From positions 1 through 12,975 of the forward strand of contig JAHKKQ010000042.1 in the NCBI GenBank assembly GCA_020027805.1: DNA of 12,975 bases, in the 5' to 3' direction. The notes beneath the pieces were generated by a model. The model was not told the origin of the DNA, ran no database searches, and was given only the letters and a program-made list of their open reading frames with translations. Made by a program: the position numbers and the translations under genes. Positions within the stretch are counted from its first letter, which is position 1. Each line of letters starts with the position of its first letter. Below, one piece after another: positions 1 through 5,488 of this stretch. Source of the stretch: Candidatus Dadabacteria bacterium (GTDB lineage Bacteria; Desulfobacterota_D; UBA1144; Nemesobacterales; UBA2774).

Positions 1-336
1 ATGGAAGAAATTTTCGCCCTCGCGAAAAGAGAGATAAAGAAGTCGGGATTAGAAGACCTCGTCCCCGCGGGAGTGGTTATAACGGGGGGGAGCGTGATAA
101 TGAACGGGACAGTCGAGCTCGCCGAGCACGTTCTGGAAATGCCCGTAAGGATGGGCATTCCGACCGATGTCGGTGGGCTTACCGATATAATTGCCAACCC
201 CGTTTACTCCACGGGAGTCGGTCTCGTCTTATACGGCTGCGGATACAAGGGCGACAAAAAATTACGGATACGCGATGAAAATGTTTTCAAAAAAATATTT
301 GACAGTATGAAAAACTGGTTTCAGGAGTTTTTTTAG
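1..336 (+). CDS. ftsA: Cell division protein FtsA, C-terminal part (5' end outside window)
   Basis: FtsA is an actin-like ATPase that ties FtsZ filaments to the inner membrane and recruits later division proteins. Only the last 111 residues are present. The Met at position 1 is an internal residue of the family, not a start. Visible family signatures are the subdomain 2B stretch LVPAGVVITGG (about residues 20-30 of this fragment), the MPVRMGIP segment and the closing VYSTGVGLVLYG strand-helix. The protein ends in a short amphipathic helix rich in Phe, Trp and Lys (about residues 96-111, ending NWFQEFF), which fits the family's membrane-targeting sequence. ftsZ follows 39 bases after the stop on the same strand, the usual ftsA-ftsZ order at the end of a dcw cluster. 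Identification is firm; the fragment is partial only because the window begins inside the gene. Confidence 0.93.
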   Translation: MEEIFALAKREIKKSGLEDLVPAGVVITGGSVIMNGTVELAEHVLEMPVRMGIPTDVGGLTDIIANPVYSTGVGLVLYGCGYKGDKKLRIRDENVFKKIFDSMKNWFQEFF

Positions 337-358
337 GTTAAAATGAGGTAACTATACT

Positions 359-367
359 GGAGGAGGG
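359..367 (+). promoter_or_regulatory. Strong Shine-Dalgarno of ftsZ
   Basis: GGAGGAGGG sits eight bases before the ATG at 376. It decides the start in favour of 376 over the GTG at 367, which it overlaps. Confidence 0.85.
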
Positions 368-375
368 TGTTATAT

Positions 376-1449
376 ATGGCAAACTTTGAGCTCGAAGACA
401 CAGGTATAGAACAAAAGGCGAAAATAAAAGTCATCGGCGCTGGCGGTGCCGGCGGCAACGCTATAAACGCAATGATAGAAAAGGGCCTCCACGGTGTCGA
501 GTTTATCGTGACTAACACCGACGCGCAGGACCTGAGGAAATCCCTCGCATCCGCAAAGATCCAGATCGGCAGCAGGACCACCAAAGGGCTCGGCTCCGGC
601 GGTAACCCCGTGCTCGGCAGGGAAGCGGCGATCGAAGACCAGGCCAAGATCGCTGAAGCGATCGAAGGCGCGGACATGGTGTTCATCACAGCGGGCATGG
701 GAGGAGGCACCGGCACCGGGGCATCGCCCATAATCGCGCAGGTATCGAAAGAATGCGGCGCCCTCACTGTCGGCGTAGTTACGAGGCCGTTCGGTTTCGA
801 AGGTCCCAAGAGAAACAAGCAGGCCCTCCTGGGCATAGAGAGCCTCGAAAAAGAAGTCGACACGCTGATCGTTATCCCGAACGACCGCCTGACGGAAGTG
901 CACAAGATTACGATACTCGACGCGTTCAAGAGAGCCGACGAAGTGCTCCACCAGGCAGTGCGCGGTATCTCGGACATAATCACGGGTACGGGCTATATCA
1001 ATGTGGACTTTGCCGACGTCAAGAGCATCATGGGCGAGAACGGCGGAAAGGCCCTCATGGGTACGGGCTACGCCGAGGGCAGCAACAGGGCGGTCGAAGC
1101 CGCCGAAGCCGCGATTACGAGCCCCTTACTCGAAGACATATCGATCGACGGCGCGACGGGCATTCTCCTCAATGTAACCGCCTCTCCTGACTTTGGAATC
1201 GAAGAGCTCAACGAGGCCTGCAATTATATCAAGGACCGGGCTCACGAGGAAGTAAACCTCATTTTCGGCCTGGTATTCAATCCCGAATTCAAGGAATCTG
1301 TTCAGATTACGGTCATAGCGACCGGAATACAGAGCATCAGGAACCAGAATATAAAAAAGCTTGTGACAAAGCTCCCCACGGACATCGGTGAGGACGAATT
1401 CGAAATCCCCGCTTTCATCCGGAGGCGCGGGTTTAAAGAAGGACAGTAA
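376..1449 (+). CDS. ftsZ: Cell division protein FtsZ
   Basis: FtsZ is the tubulin-like GTPase that polymerises into the Z-ring and scaffolds the divisome. The protein has 357 residues. GTP-binding glycines GAGGAGGNA lie at 21-29, the tubulin signature GGGTGTG at 109-115, the TRPF segment at 136-139, and the T7 synergy loop with N209, D211 and D214 in NVDFADV. The conserved C-terminal peptide FEIPAFIRRR (342-351) binds FtsA and ZipA-type partners. I chose the ATG at 376 because GGAGGAGGG at 359-367 lies eight bases upstream; an in-frame GTG at 367 would overlap that ribosome binding site. The linker between the globular domain (ending near residue 318) and the C-terminal peptide is only about 20-25 residues, shorter than the roughly 50 of E. 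coli. Transcription probably continues from ftsA. Confidence 0.97.
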   Translation: MANFELEDTGIEQKAKIKVIGAGGAGGNAINAMIEKGLHGVEFIVTNTDAQDLRKSLASAKIQIGSRTTKGLGSGGNPVLGREAAIEDQAKIAEAIEGADMVFITAGMGGGTGTGASPIIAQVSKECGALTVGVVTRPFGFEGPKRNKQALLGIESLEKEVDTLIVIPNDRLTEVHKITILDAFKRADEVLHQAVRGISDIITGTGYINVDFADVKSIMGENGGKALMGTGYAEGSNRAVEAAEAAITSPLLEDISIDGATGILLNVTASPDFGIEELNEACNYIKDRAHEEVNLIFGLVFNPEFKESVQITVIATGIQSIRNQNIKKLVTKLPTDIGEDEFEIPAFIRRRGFKEGQ

Positions 1450-1487
1450 GTAGAGGCTGATATACGCGAAATATAATTCCGGGCTTA

Positions 1488-1524
1488 CCCAGGTGAGGCT
1501 ATGGGTTCACTTGTGGGCTTTATT
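1488..1524 (+). terminator. Possible weak terminator hairpin after ftsZ
   Basis: CCC AGGTGA (1488-1496) can pair with TCACTT (1507-1512) and GGG (1515-1517), with one G-U pair and a two-base bulge (GT). The run CTTTATT follows. The position, 38 bases after the ftsZ stop and before the convergent rsfS end, suits a terminator, but the stem is imperfect and the T-run is broken. The rest of the spacer 1450-1592 shows nothing else I can name. Confidence 0.3.
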
Positions 1525-1592
1525 AATTACCTCGATTCACAATTACCGAAATATTCTTTATCTATTGAAGATTGAGCCGATTACGGAATGGT

Positions 1593-1991
1593 TCATTCGG
1601 CGGCCTGGATTTCCTGAAGCCCGCCGGGTTTCTTCTTGATTTCGTCTTTGAAAGATGTTTTTACACGGGGGGCGTCGATCCAGAGGCTCTCTATATCGTA
1701 GAATTTTCTGCTTGGTTCATAAAAGATGTGCGCGACAACGTCGGCGGAATCGATAAGCACCCAGTTCCCGTCCGAATACCCCTCGATCCCGATTACCTTC
1801 TCCCCCGCTTCCTCGAGCGTCTTTTCTATATTATCCGCTATGGTCTTTACGCCCCTTGTCGAGTTCGCGCTGCAGACGAGGAAATAATCAGTTACGTCGC
1901 TCGTGGAGCCGACGTCGAGAAGCACCGGGTTGTCCGCCTTTTTCTCCCATGCCGCCTGTGCCATAACGAGAGCCTTCTTTTTTGAGTTTAT
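1593..1991 (-). CDS. rsfS: Ribosomal silencing factor RsfS (Iojap family)
   Basis: RsfS binds ribosomal protein uL14 on the large subunit and blocks 30S-50S joining, lowering translation when nutrients are short. Family marks are the LLDV strand, SDVTDYFLVCSANS, the GYSDGNWVLID segment with its conserved Trp, and DVVAHIFYEPSRKFYDIESLW, the core of the Iojap fold. The only ATG in frame (at 1964) gives 123 residues and cuts off most of the usual N-terminal helix. I instead extend to an ATA at 1991-1989. It lies six bases after a perfect GGAGGA (2003-1998), no GTG or TTG is available between, and the extended protein (132 residues) places the LLDV Asp at residue 26, as I recall for E. coli RsfS. 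The alternative is the ATG with a weaker GAAGG eight bases upstream. It is the last gene of the ftsY-ribD-nadD-rsfS operon; its ribosome binding site lies inside the end of nadD. Confidence 0.9.
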   Translation of the reverse strand: MNSKKKALVMAQAAWEKKADNPVLLDVGSTSDVTDYFLVCSANSTRGVKTIADNIEKTLEEAGEKVIGIEGYSDGNWVLIDSADVVAHIFYEPSRKFYDIESLWIDAPRVKTSFKDEIKKKPGGLQEIQAAE

Positions 1992-1993
1992 AG

Positions 1994-2668
1994 TTATTCC
2001 TCCGTTCTATAAATGTTGTTACGCAGTATGTACTCCTCAACGGATGCCGGGACGAGGTACTTGATGGACCTCCCTGAATTCACGCAACGCCTTATTTCTG
2101 TAGAAGATATCTCGAGGCCCCTTATCTTGGAAAAAGCAATTAATTTAGAGTTCTTATCTATGTAGAATTGCACGCCGTCTTTTTCTTTATAATAACTAAA
2201 ATCGTTTTCGAGGGCAAGCGGTAGTTTCGCTTCGTTTGAGTCCGGGTAGCCGGGCCTCGTGATCACCGCGAAATTGCTAAGCCTGAACAGCTCCCTCCAT
2301 TCCTTCCAGGTCTCTATTTCCCCGAACAGCTCGTTTCCTGCCATGAAATAATAGTCCGAATCCGGATTAAGCCCGTTTAGGTGTCTTAGCGTCTCCACGG
2401 TATAAGATGCCGTACTTTTCCCAAGCTCGTAATCGCAAATGTCGAAGCGCGGGTTATCTCCGACCGCGAGCCTCAGCATATCGAGTCTCTGTCCGGACGG
2501 TGTGGTATGCGTCGTGTTCTTATGAGGGGGGATGGCGGCGGGTATGAAGTACACCATGTCTAAAGAGAGCTGCTCCCTTATTTCCTCCGCTGCCCGCAGA
2601 TGGCCCAGATGCACGGGATCGAACGTACCGCCGAAAAGGCCCGCTCTCTCTTTTTTCTTATTATCCAT
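1994..2668 (-). CDS. nadD: Nicotinate-nucleotide adenylyltransferase NadD
   Basis: NadD transfers AMP from ATP to nicotinate mononucleotide, forming nicotinate adenine dinucleotide in cytosolic NAD synthesis. The 224-residue protein is of normal size. The nucleotidyltransferase motif GGTFDPVHLGH is at 13-23, with its two active-site histidines. IPPHK (46-50), SYTVETL (88-94) and the C-terminal signature ISSTEIR (187-193) are all present. In the segment MAGNELF (109-115) the family usually has Asp after Gly (GxD); here it is Asn112. The start ATG (2668) follows the ribD stop by 17 bases and has no clear Shine-Dalgarno, so translation may be coupled to ribD. nadD next to rsfS is a pairing seen in many bacteria. 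Identification is firm. Confidence 0.95.
   Translation of the reverse strand: MDNKKKERAGLFGGTFDPVHLGHLRAAEEIREQLSLDMVYFIPAAIPPHKNTTHTTPSGQRLDMLRLAVGDNPRFDICDYELGKSTASYTVETLRHLNGLNPDSDYYFMAGNELFGEIETWKEWRELFRLSNFAVITRPGYPDSNEAKLPLALENDFSYYKEKDGVQFYIDKNSKLIAFSKIRGLEISSTEIRRCVNSGRSIKYLVPASVEEYILRNNIYRTEE
1998..2003 (-). promoter_or_regulatory. Shine-Dalgarno GGAGGA of rsfS, overlapping the nadD end
   Basis: On the minus strand GGAGGA spans the last two sense codons of nadD, immediately before its TAA. It is six bases from ATA (1991) but 33 from the first in-frame ATG (1964). This spacing is the main evidence for a non-AUG start and suggests translational coupling to nadD. Confidence 0.6.
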
Positions 2669-2685
2669 TGGCTGGGTAAATCATA

Positions 2686-3831
2686 TCATTTCTTTTGCCG
2701 GTTTGGTTTAGCCACACAGCCTTCGACCATGAATTCGTCGCCTAATTTCCTTATTTTCACCCTTTCTATGCCGAGGGAGTCTTTTATACGGGACACGCCC
2801 AGTTTCCCGACCATGCTCAAACCTTCGGCGCCTATCACCTTGGGCGCGTAAAAAAACACGATCTTATCCACTATCCCGCTCTTTAGAGCCAGGGCAGCGG
2901 TCGCGCTCCCCCCTTCTATAAGGAGGCTCGTAATTTCATTCTTCCCGAGCTTGCGTGCGAGTTCCCTGAGACCTAAGTGCCCGTCCCTCCCGAGTCCGAC
3001 CTCGATAATCCTTGCGCCTGCCCCTTCGAGCTTCTTTCTTTTGGCCGTATCGTGCGCTCTCCCCGTTACTATTATCACGCTGTCATGGGCGGAGAATATT
3101 TTCGATTTAACCGGAGTCTTTAGCGTTCTATCGAGCACGACGGGCACGGGCTGTCTTTCGTTCCCGGCCTTCTTATAGAGCCTTACGTTCAGGCGCGGAT
3201 CGTCTTTGAGGATCGTCCCTGTCCCGACCATGACCGCGTCCGCAAGGTTCCTCAATCTGTGTCCCATCTTTCTCTGCCTCTCGCTCCCTATCCATTTGGA
3301 GTCCCCCGTATGGGTCGCGATCTTCCCGTCGAGCGTGGCCGCGAGCTTGAGCGTCACGAACGGGGTGCCCGTGGTTATGTATTTGTTAAAGGCCTCGTTG
3401 AGCTCACGGGCCTTTTCCTCGAGCACGCCTGTCGTTACGCGTATGCCCGCGTCCCTGAGCGTTTTTACCCCTTTCCCGCTCACCCTCGGGTTCGGGTCGA
3501 GCGCGCCGACGATCACTTCCCGGACGCCTTTCTCTATAAGCGCGTCCGTGCAGGGCGGGGTCTTCTTCTCCCTGTGGCAGCAGGGCTCGAGCGATACGTA
3601 GAGGGTCCCGCCCCCGACGTCCCGTCCATTCCTCCCGGCGTCGATGAATGCCTCGATCTCGGCGTGCGGCAGCCCCGCCTTCCTGTGGTAACCCTTCCCT
3701 ATGATCTTCCCGCTCTTCACGAGGACCGCCCCCACGAGCGGGTTCGGGCTTGTCATCCCTTCCCCCTTTCTGGCGAGGCTTATTGCGAGAGACATATATT
3801 TTTCGTGCGGTTCCTTTTTCATACGTGTCAT
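2686..3831 (-). CDS. ribD: Bifunctional riboflavin biosynthesis protein RibD (deaminase/reductase)
   Basis: RibD carries out two successive steps of riboflavin synthesis: deamination of the diaminopyrimidinone phosphate, then NADPH-dependent reduction of the ribose side chain. The N-terminal deaminase domain (about 10-145) shows the zinc site HAE (56-58) and PCC...PPC (83-94). This cysteine motif is PCCHREKKTPPC, one residue longer than the common PCSHxGRTPPC spacing. The reductase domain (about 155-375) opens with FVTLKLAATLDGKIA and contains WIGSE, MVGTGTILKDDPRL and LLIEGGSATA. The length of 381 is typical of the fusion. The start could be ATG 3831 or ATG 3822 (MKKEPHEKYM); neither has a clear Shine-Dalgarno. 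It lies 35 bases after ftsY and 17 before nadD in the same operon. No FMN riboswitch is visible upstream and no other rib gene is in the window. Confidence 0.95.
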   Translation of the reverse strand: MTRMKKEPHEKYMSLAISLARKGEGMTSPNPLVGAVLVKSGKIIGKGYHRKAGLPHAEIEAFIDAGRNGRDVGGGTLYVSLEPCCHREKKTPPCTDALIEKGVREVIVGALDPNPRVSGKGVKTLRDAGIRVTTGVLEEKARELNEAFNKYITTGTPFVTLKLAATLDGKIATHTGDSKWIGSERQRKMGHRLRNLADAVMVGTGTILKDDPRLNVRLYKKAGNERQPVPVVLDRTLKTPVKSKIFSAHDSVIIVTGRAHDTAKRKKLEGAGARIIEVGLGRDGHLGLRELARKLGKNEITSLLIEGGSATAALALKSGIVDKIVFFYAPKVIGAEGLSMVGKLGVSRIKDSLGIERVKIRKLGDEFMVEGCVAKPNRQKK

Positions 3832-3840
3832 TAATACATA

Positions 3841-3870
3841 TTCATATTATAGAGCGGCCCGGCATGTCAA
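3841..3870 (-). promoter_or_regulatory. Possible internal promoter for ribD
   Basis: On the minus strand a perfect TTGACA (3870-3865) overlaps the ftsY stop codon. It is followed by TATAAT (3851-3846) after 13 bases, which is too short, or by TATGAA (3846-3841) after 18 bases, an acceptable spacing. A start of transcription would fall near 3834-3839, only 0-8 bases before the ribD ATG. It may be chance in an AT-rich gap. Confidence 0.3.
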
Positions 3871-5222
3871 TGCACGGATTCTTCACCGGAGTAAAACAGG
3901 GCTTCGACGAATTCATCGGCGCTGAACTCCCGGAGGTCGCTCAGGCTCTCGCCTATACCTATATATTTGACGGGAATATTAAGCTCGTCGGCGATAGCCA
4001 CTATCACTCCCCCCTTCGCCGTCCCGTCTAACTTCGTTAGCACAATGCCCGTTACATCGAGGGCCTCGTTGAACATCTTCGCCTGCTGGATTGCGTTCTG
4101 CCCGGTGGTCGCGTCGAGCACCAGGAGAGTTTCGTTAGGCGCCTCGGCGAGCTCGCGGGATATCACCCTCTTCATCTTCTTTATCTCTTCCATGAGGTTC
4201 CCTTTCGTGTGGAGCCTCCCCGCGGTGTCTATGATAAGCACGTCGGTCCCGCGGGCCGAGGCCGCTCTCACGGCGTCGAACGCGACCGAAGAAGGGTCGG
4301 CCCCGCCCTGCCCCCTGATGAAATCCGATCCCACACGCTTCGACCACACCTCGAGCTGCTCCGTGGCGGCCGCCCTGAACGTATCCCCCGCCGCTACCAT
4401 GACGCTCAGGTTCTCCTTTTTAAGCCTGTTCGCGAGCTTGCCTATCGTAGTCGTTTTTCCAACCCCGTTCACCCCGGCTACCATTATCACGTAGGGCCTC
4501 GTGCTGATGCGTATCGGGCTGCCCTCCGCCGTTTTCAGTATCCTCAGTATCTCTTCCTTGAGCGCCCCGGTTATAGCGTCCGCGTCCCGGAGCGATTTTT
4601 TCTGTATGCTCGCCCCTATCCTCTCCCTGAGCTTCATCGTAGTCCCTACGCCAATATCGGCCATAATAAGCGTTTCCTCGAAGTCGTCCCATACGCTTTC
4701 GTCTATCTCTTTTTTGGACAGTACTTCTCCGAGCCTGCCGAATAGCCCCGTATGTGTTTTGGAAAGGCCCTTCCTCAACCTCGCGAAAAGCCCTTCTTTT
4801 GTTTCCTCGGGCTCTTCTACAGCCGCCGCTGCCTCTTCCCCTAAGGCGGGTGCCTCAACTGCGGGCTCTTCGGGCTCCGCCTCCGGCTCAGAGGTTTCTA
4901 TGGCTTCGGGAGCGGCCTTTTCCGGCTCTCTCGCCTGCCTTGTCTCCAGGTGTTCTGCCGTGGCCGGAAGGACCGCGGGAGTCGCCTCTCCCGCGGGCGG
5001 GGCTTTAAATACATCGAGATCAGGCGGCGCTAAAACTTTTTCAGTTTCCTTATAGGCTTCCTTCCCGGGTTCCGGTTTTACGGCTTCTTTCTTCGGTTTC
5101 TGCTCGAAGAGGAATGCGATTACGAGCGACAGGAGCAGGAGTATCAAAAATATTACGCCTACGGCGGCCAAGTCCGAATACGGGCTCGGTATAGTGTTCA
5201 AAACTGATAAAATCTCTTCCAT
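3867..5222 (-). CDS. ftsY: Signal recognition particle receptor FtsY, membrane-anchored form
   Basis: FtsY is the SRP receptor GTPase that docks ribosome-SRP complexes at the inner membrane for co-translational insertion. The protein has 451 residues. A hydrophobic stretch at about 18-39 is a clear single transmembrane segment. A long Glu-, Pro- and Ala-rich acidic linker follows (about 41-142), then the NG domain. The N domain begins near GLFARLRKGLSKT (144-156). The G domain has the P-loop GVNGVGKTT (250-258), GDTFRAAATEQL (279-290), DTAGR (332-336), TKLDGTAKGG (396-405) and GIGE (422-425). E. coli FtsY lacks such a hydrophobic helix; here the anchor seems built in. AAGGAGG (5240-5234) lies 11 bases before the ATG. 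It is the first gene of a minus-strand operon with ribD, nadD and rsfS, read from the promoter at 5333-5360. Identification is firm. Confidence 0.96.
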   Translation of the reverse strand: MEEILSVLNTIPSPYSDLAAVGVIFLILLLLSLVIAFLFEQKPKKEAVKPEPGKEAYKETEKVLAPPDLDVFKAPPAGEATPAVLPATAEHLETRQAREPEKAAPEAIETSEPEAEPEEPAVEAPALGEEAAAAVEEPEETKEGLFARLRKGLSKTHTGLFGRLGEVLSKKEIDESVWDDFEETLIMADIGVGTTMKLRERIGASIQKKSLRDADAITGALKEEILRILKTAEGSPIRISTRPYVIMVAGVNGVGKTTTIGKLANRLKKENLSVMVAAGDTFRAAATEQLEVWSKRVGSDFIRGQGGADPSSVAFDAVRAASARGTDVLIIDTAGRLHTKGNLMEEIKKMKRVISRELAEAPNETLLVLDATTGQNAIQQAKMFNEALDVTGIVLTKLDGTAKGGVIVAIADELNIPVKYIGIGESLSDLREFSADEFVEALFYSGEESVH

Positions 5223-5332
5223 TATTTTAAAAGCCTCCTTGATAGCGCCTTATATTAGCAACCGGACATCGTTCGGAACATTATGCGGTAATCAAAGATT
5301 TTTCAGCCGATTCTCTATATATGCTTACCGTT

Positions 5333-5360
5333 AATATACTTTTCAGGGAATTCTTTTCAA
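5333..5360 (-). promoter_or_regulatory. Probable sigma70-type promoter of the ftsY operon
   Basis: On the minus strand TTGAAA (5360-5355, five of six consensus) is followed after 16 bases by TATATT (5338-5333, five of six). Transcription would start near 5326, giving a leader of about 100 bases before the ftsY ATG at 5222. Confidence 0.5.
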
Positions 5361-5444
5361 TACGGGGCCCGTTCCGCTTTTTTTCGGCTCGAAGGCGTTA
5401 GTTTTACTTCCATCGTAACCCGTATGAAACAAATGATGTTTTAC

Positions 5445-5467
5445 AGGCTCTTGAACTGCCCGAGCCT
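5445..5467. repeat. Inverted repeat around the dnaE -35 box (possible operator)
   Basis: AGGCTC (5445-5450) and GAGCCT (5462-5467) are perfect reverse complements separated by 11 bases that contain the -35 box TTGAAC. The placement is suited to a repressor site, but six-base arms can arise by chance. Confidence 0.35.
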
Positions 5468-5480
5468 TCGCGGATATAAT
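5451..5480 (+). promoter_or_regulatory. Probable promoter of dnaE giving a leaderless mRNA
   Basis: TTGAAC (5451-5456) is followed after 18 bases by a perfect TATAAT (5475-5480). The ATG of dnaE begins at 5489, only nine bases after the -10 box. Transcription should therefore start at 5487-5489, on or just before the start codon, leaving no room for a Shine-Dalgarno. An inverted repeat, AGGCTC-N11-GAGCCT (5445-5467), encloses the -35 box. Confidence 0.6.
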
Positions 5481-5488
5481 AAAAACTG

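Larger units (their letters stand above)
5223..5488. other. Divergent promoter region between ftsY and dnaE
   Basis: This 266-base spacer has no credible coding frame. It holds the ftsY promoter (5333-5360, minus) and the dnaE promoter (5451-5480, plus). A small imperfect hairpin, CCGGAC-ATC-GTTCGG, is near 5262-5276. ACGG-GGC-CCGT (5362-5372) precedes a T7 run (5378-5384) and could be a weak plus-strand terminator. GGCTCGAAGGC (5386-5396) can pair in two ways with CGAGCCTTCG (5461-5470). Confidence 0.6.

Noticed and set aside
367..375. GTG start of ftsZ at 367
   Set aside because: It overlaps the Shine-Dalgarno sequence; the ATG at 376 has ideal spacing and gives the usual N-terminus.
3259..3834. 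Plus-strand frames opposite ribD, and similar long frames opposite ftsY and dnaE
   Set aside because: They are antisense to well-identified genes, are Arg- and Pro-rich and have no domain match.
3832..3866. FMN riboswitch before ribD
   Set aside because: The gap to ftsY is only 35 bases and has none of the conserved riboswitch core.
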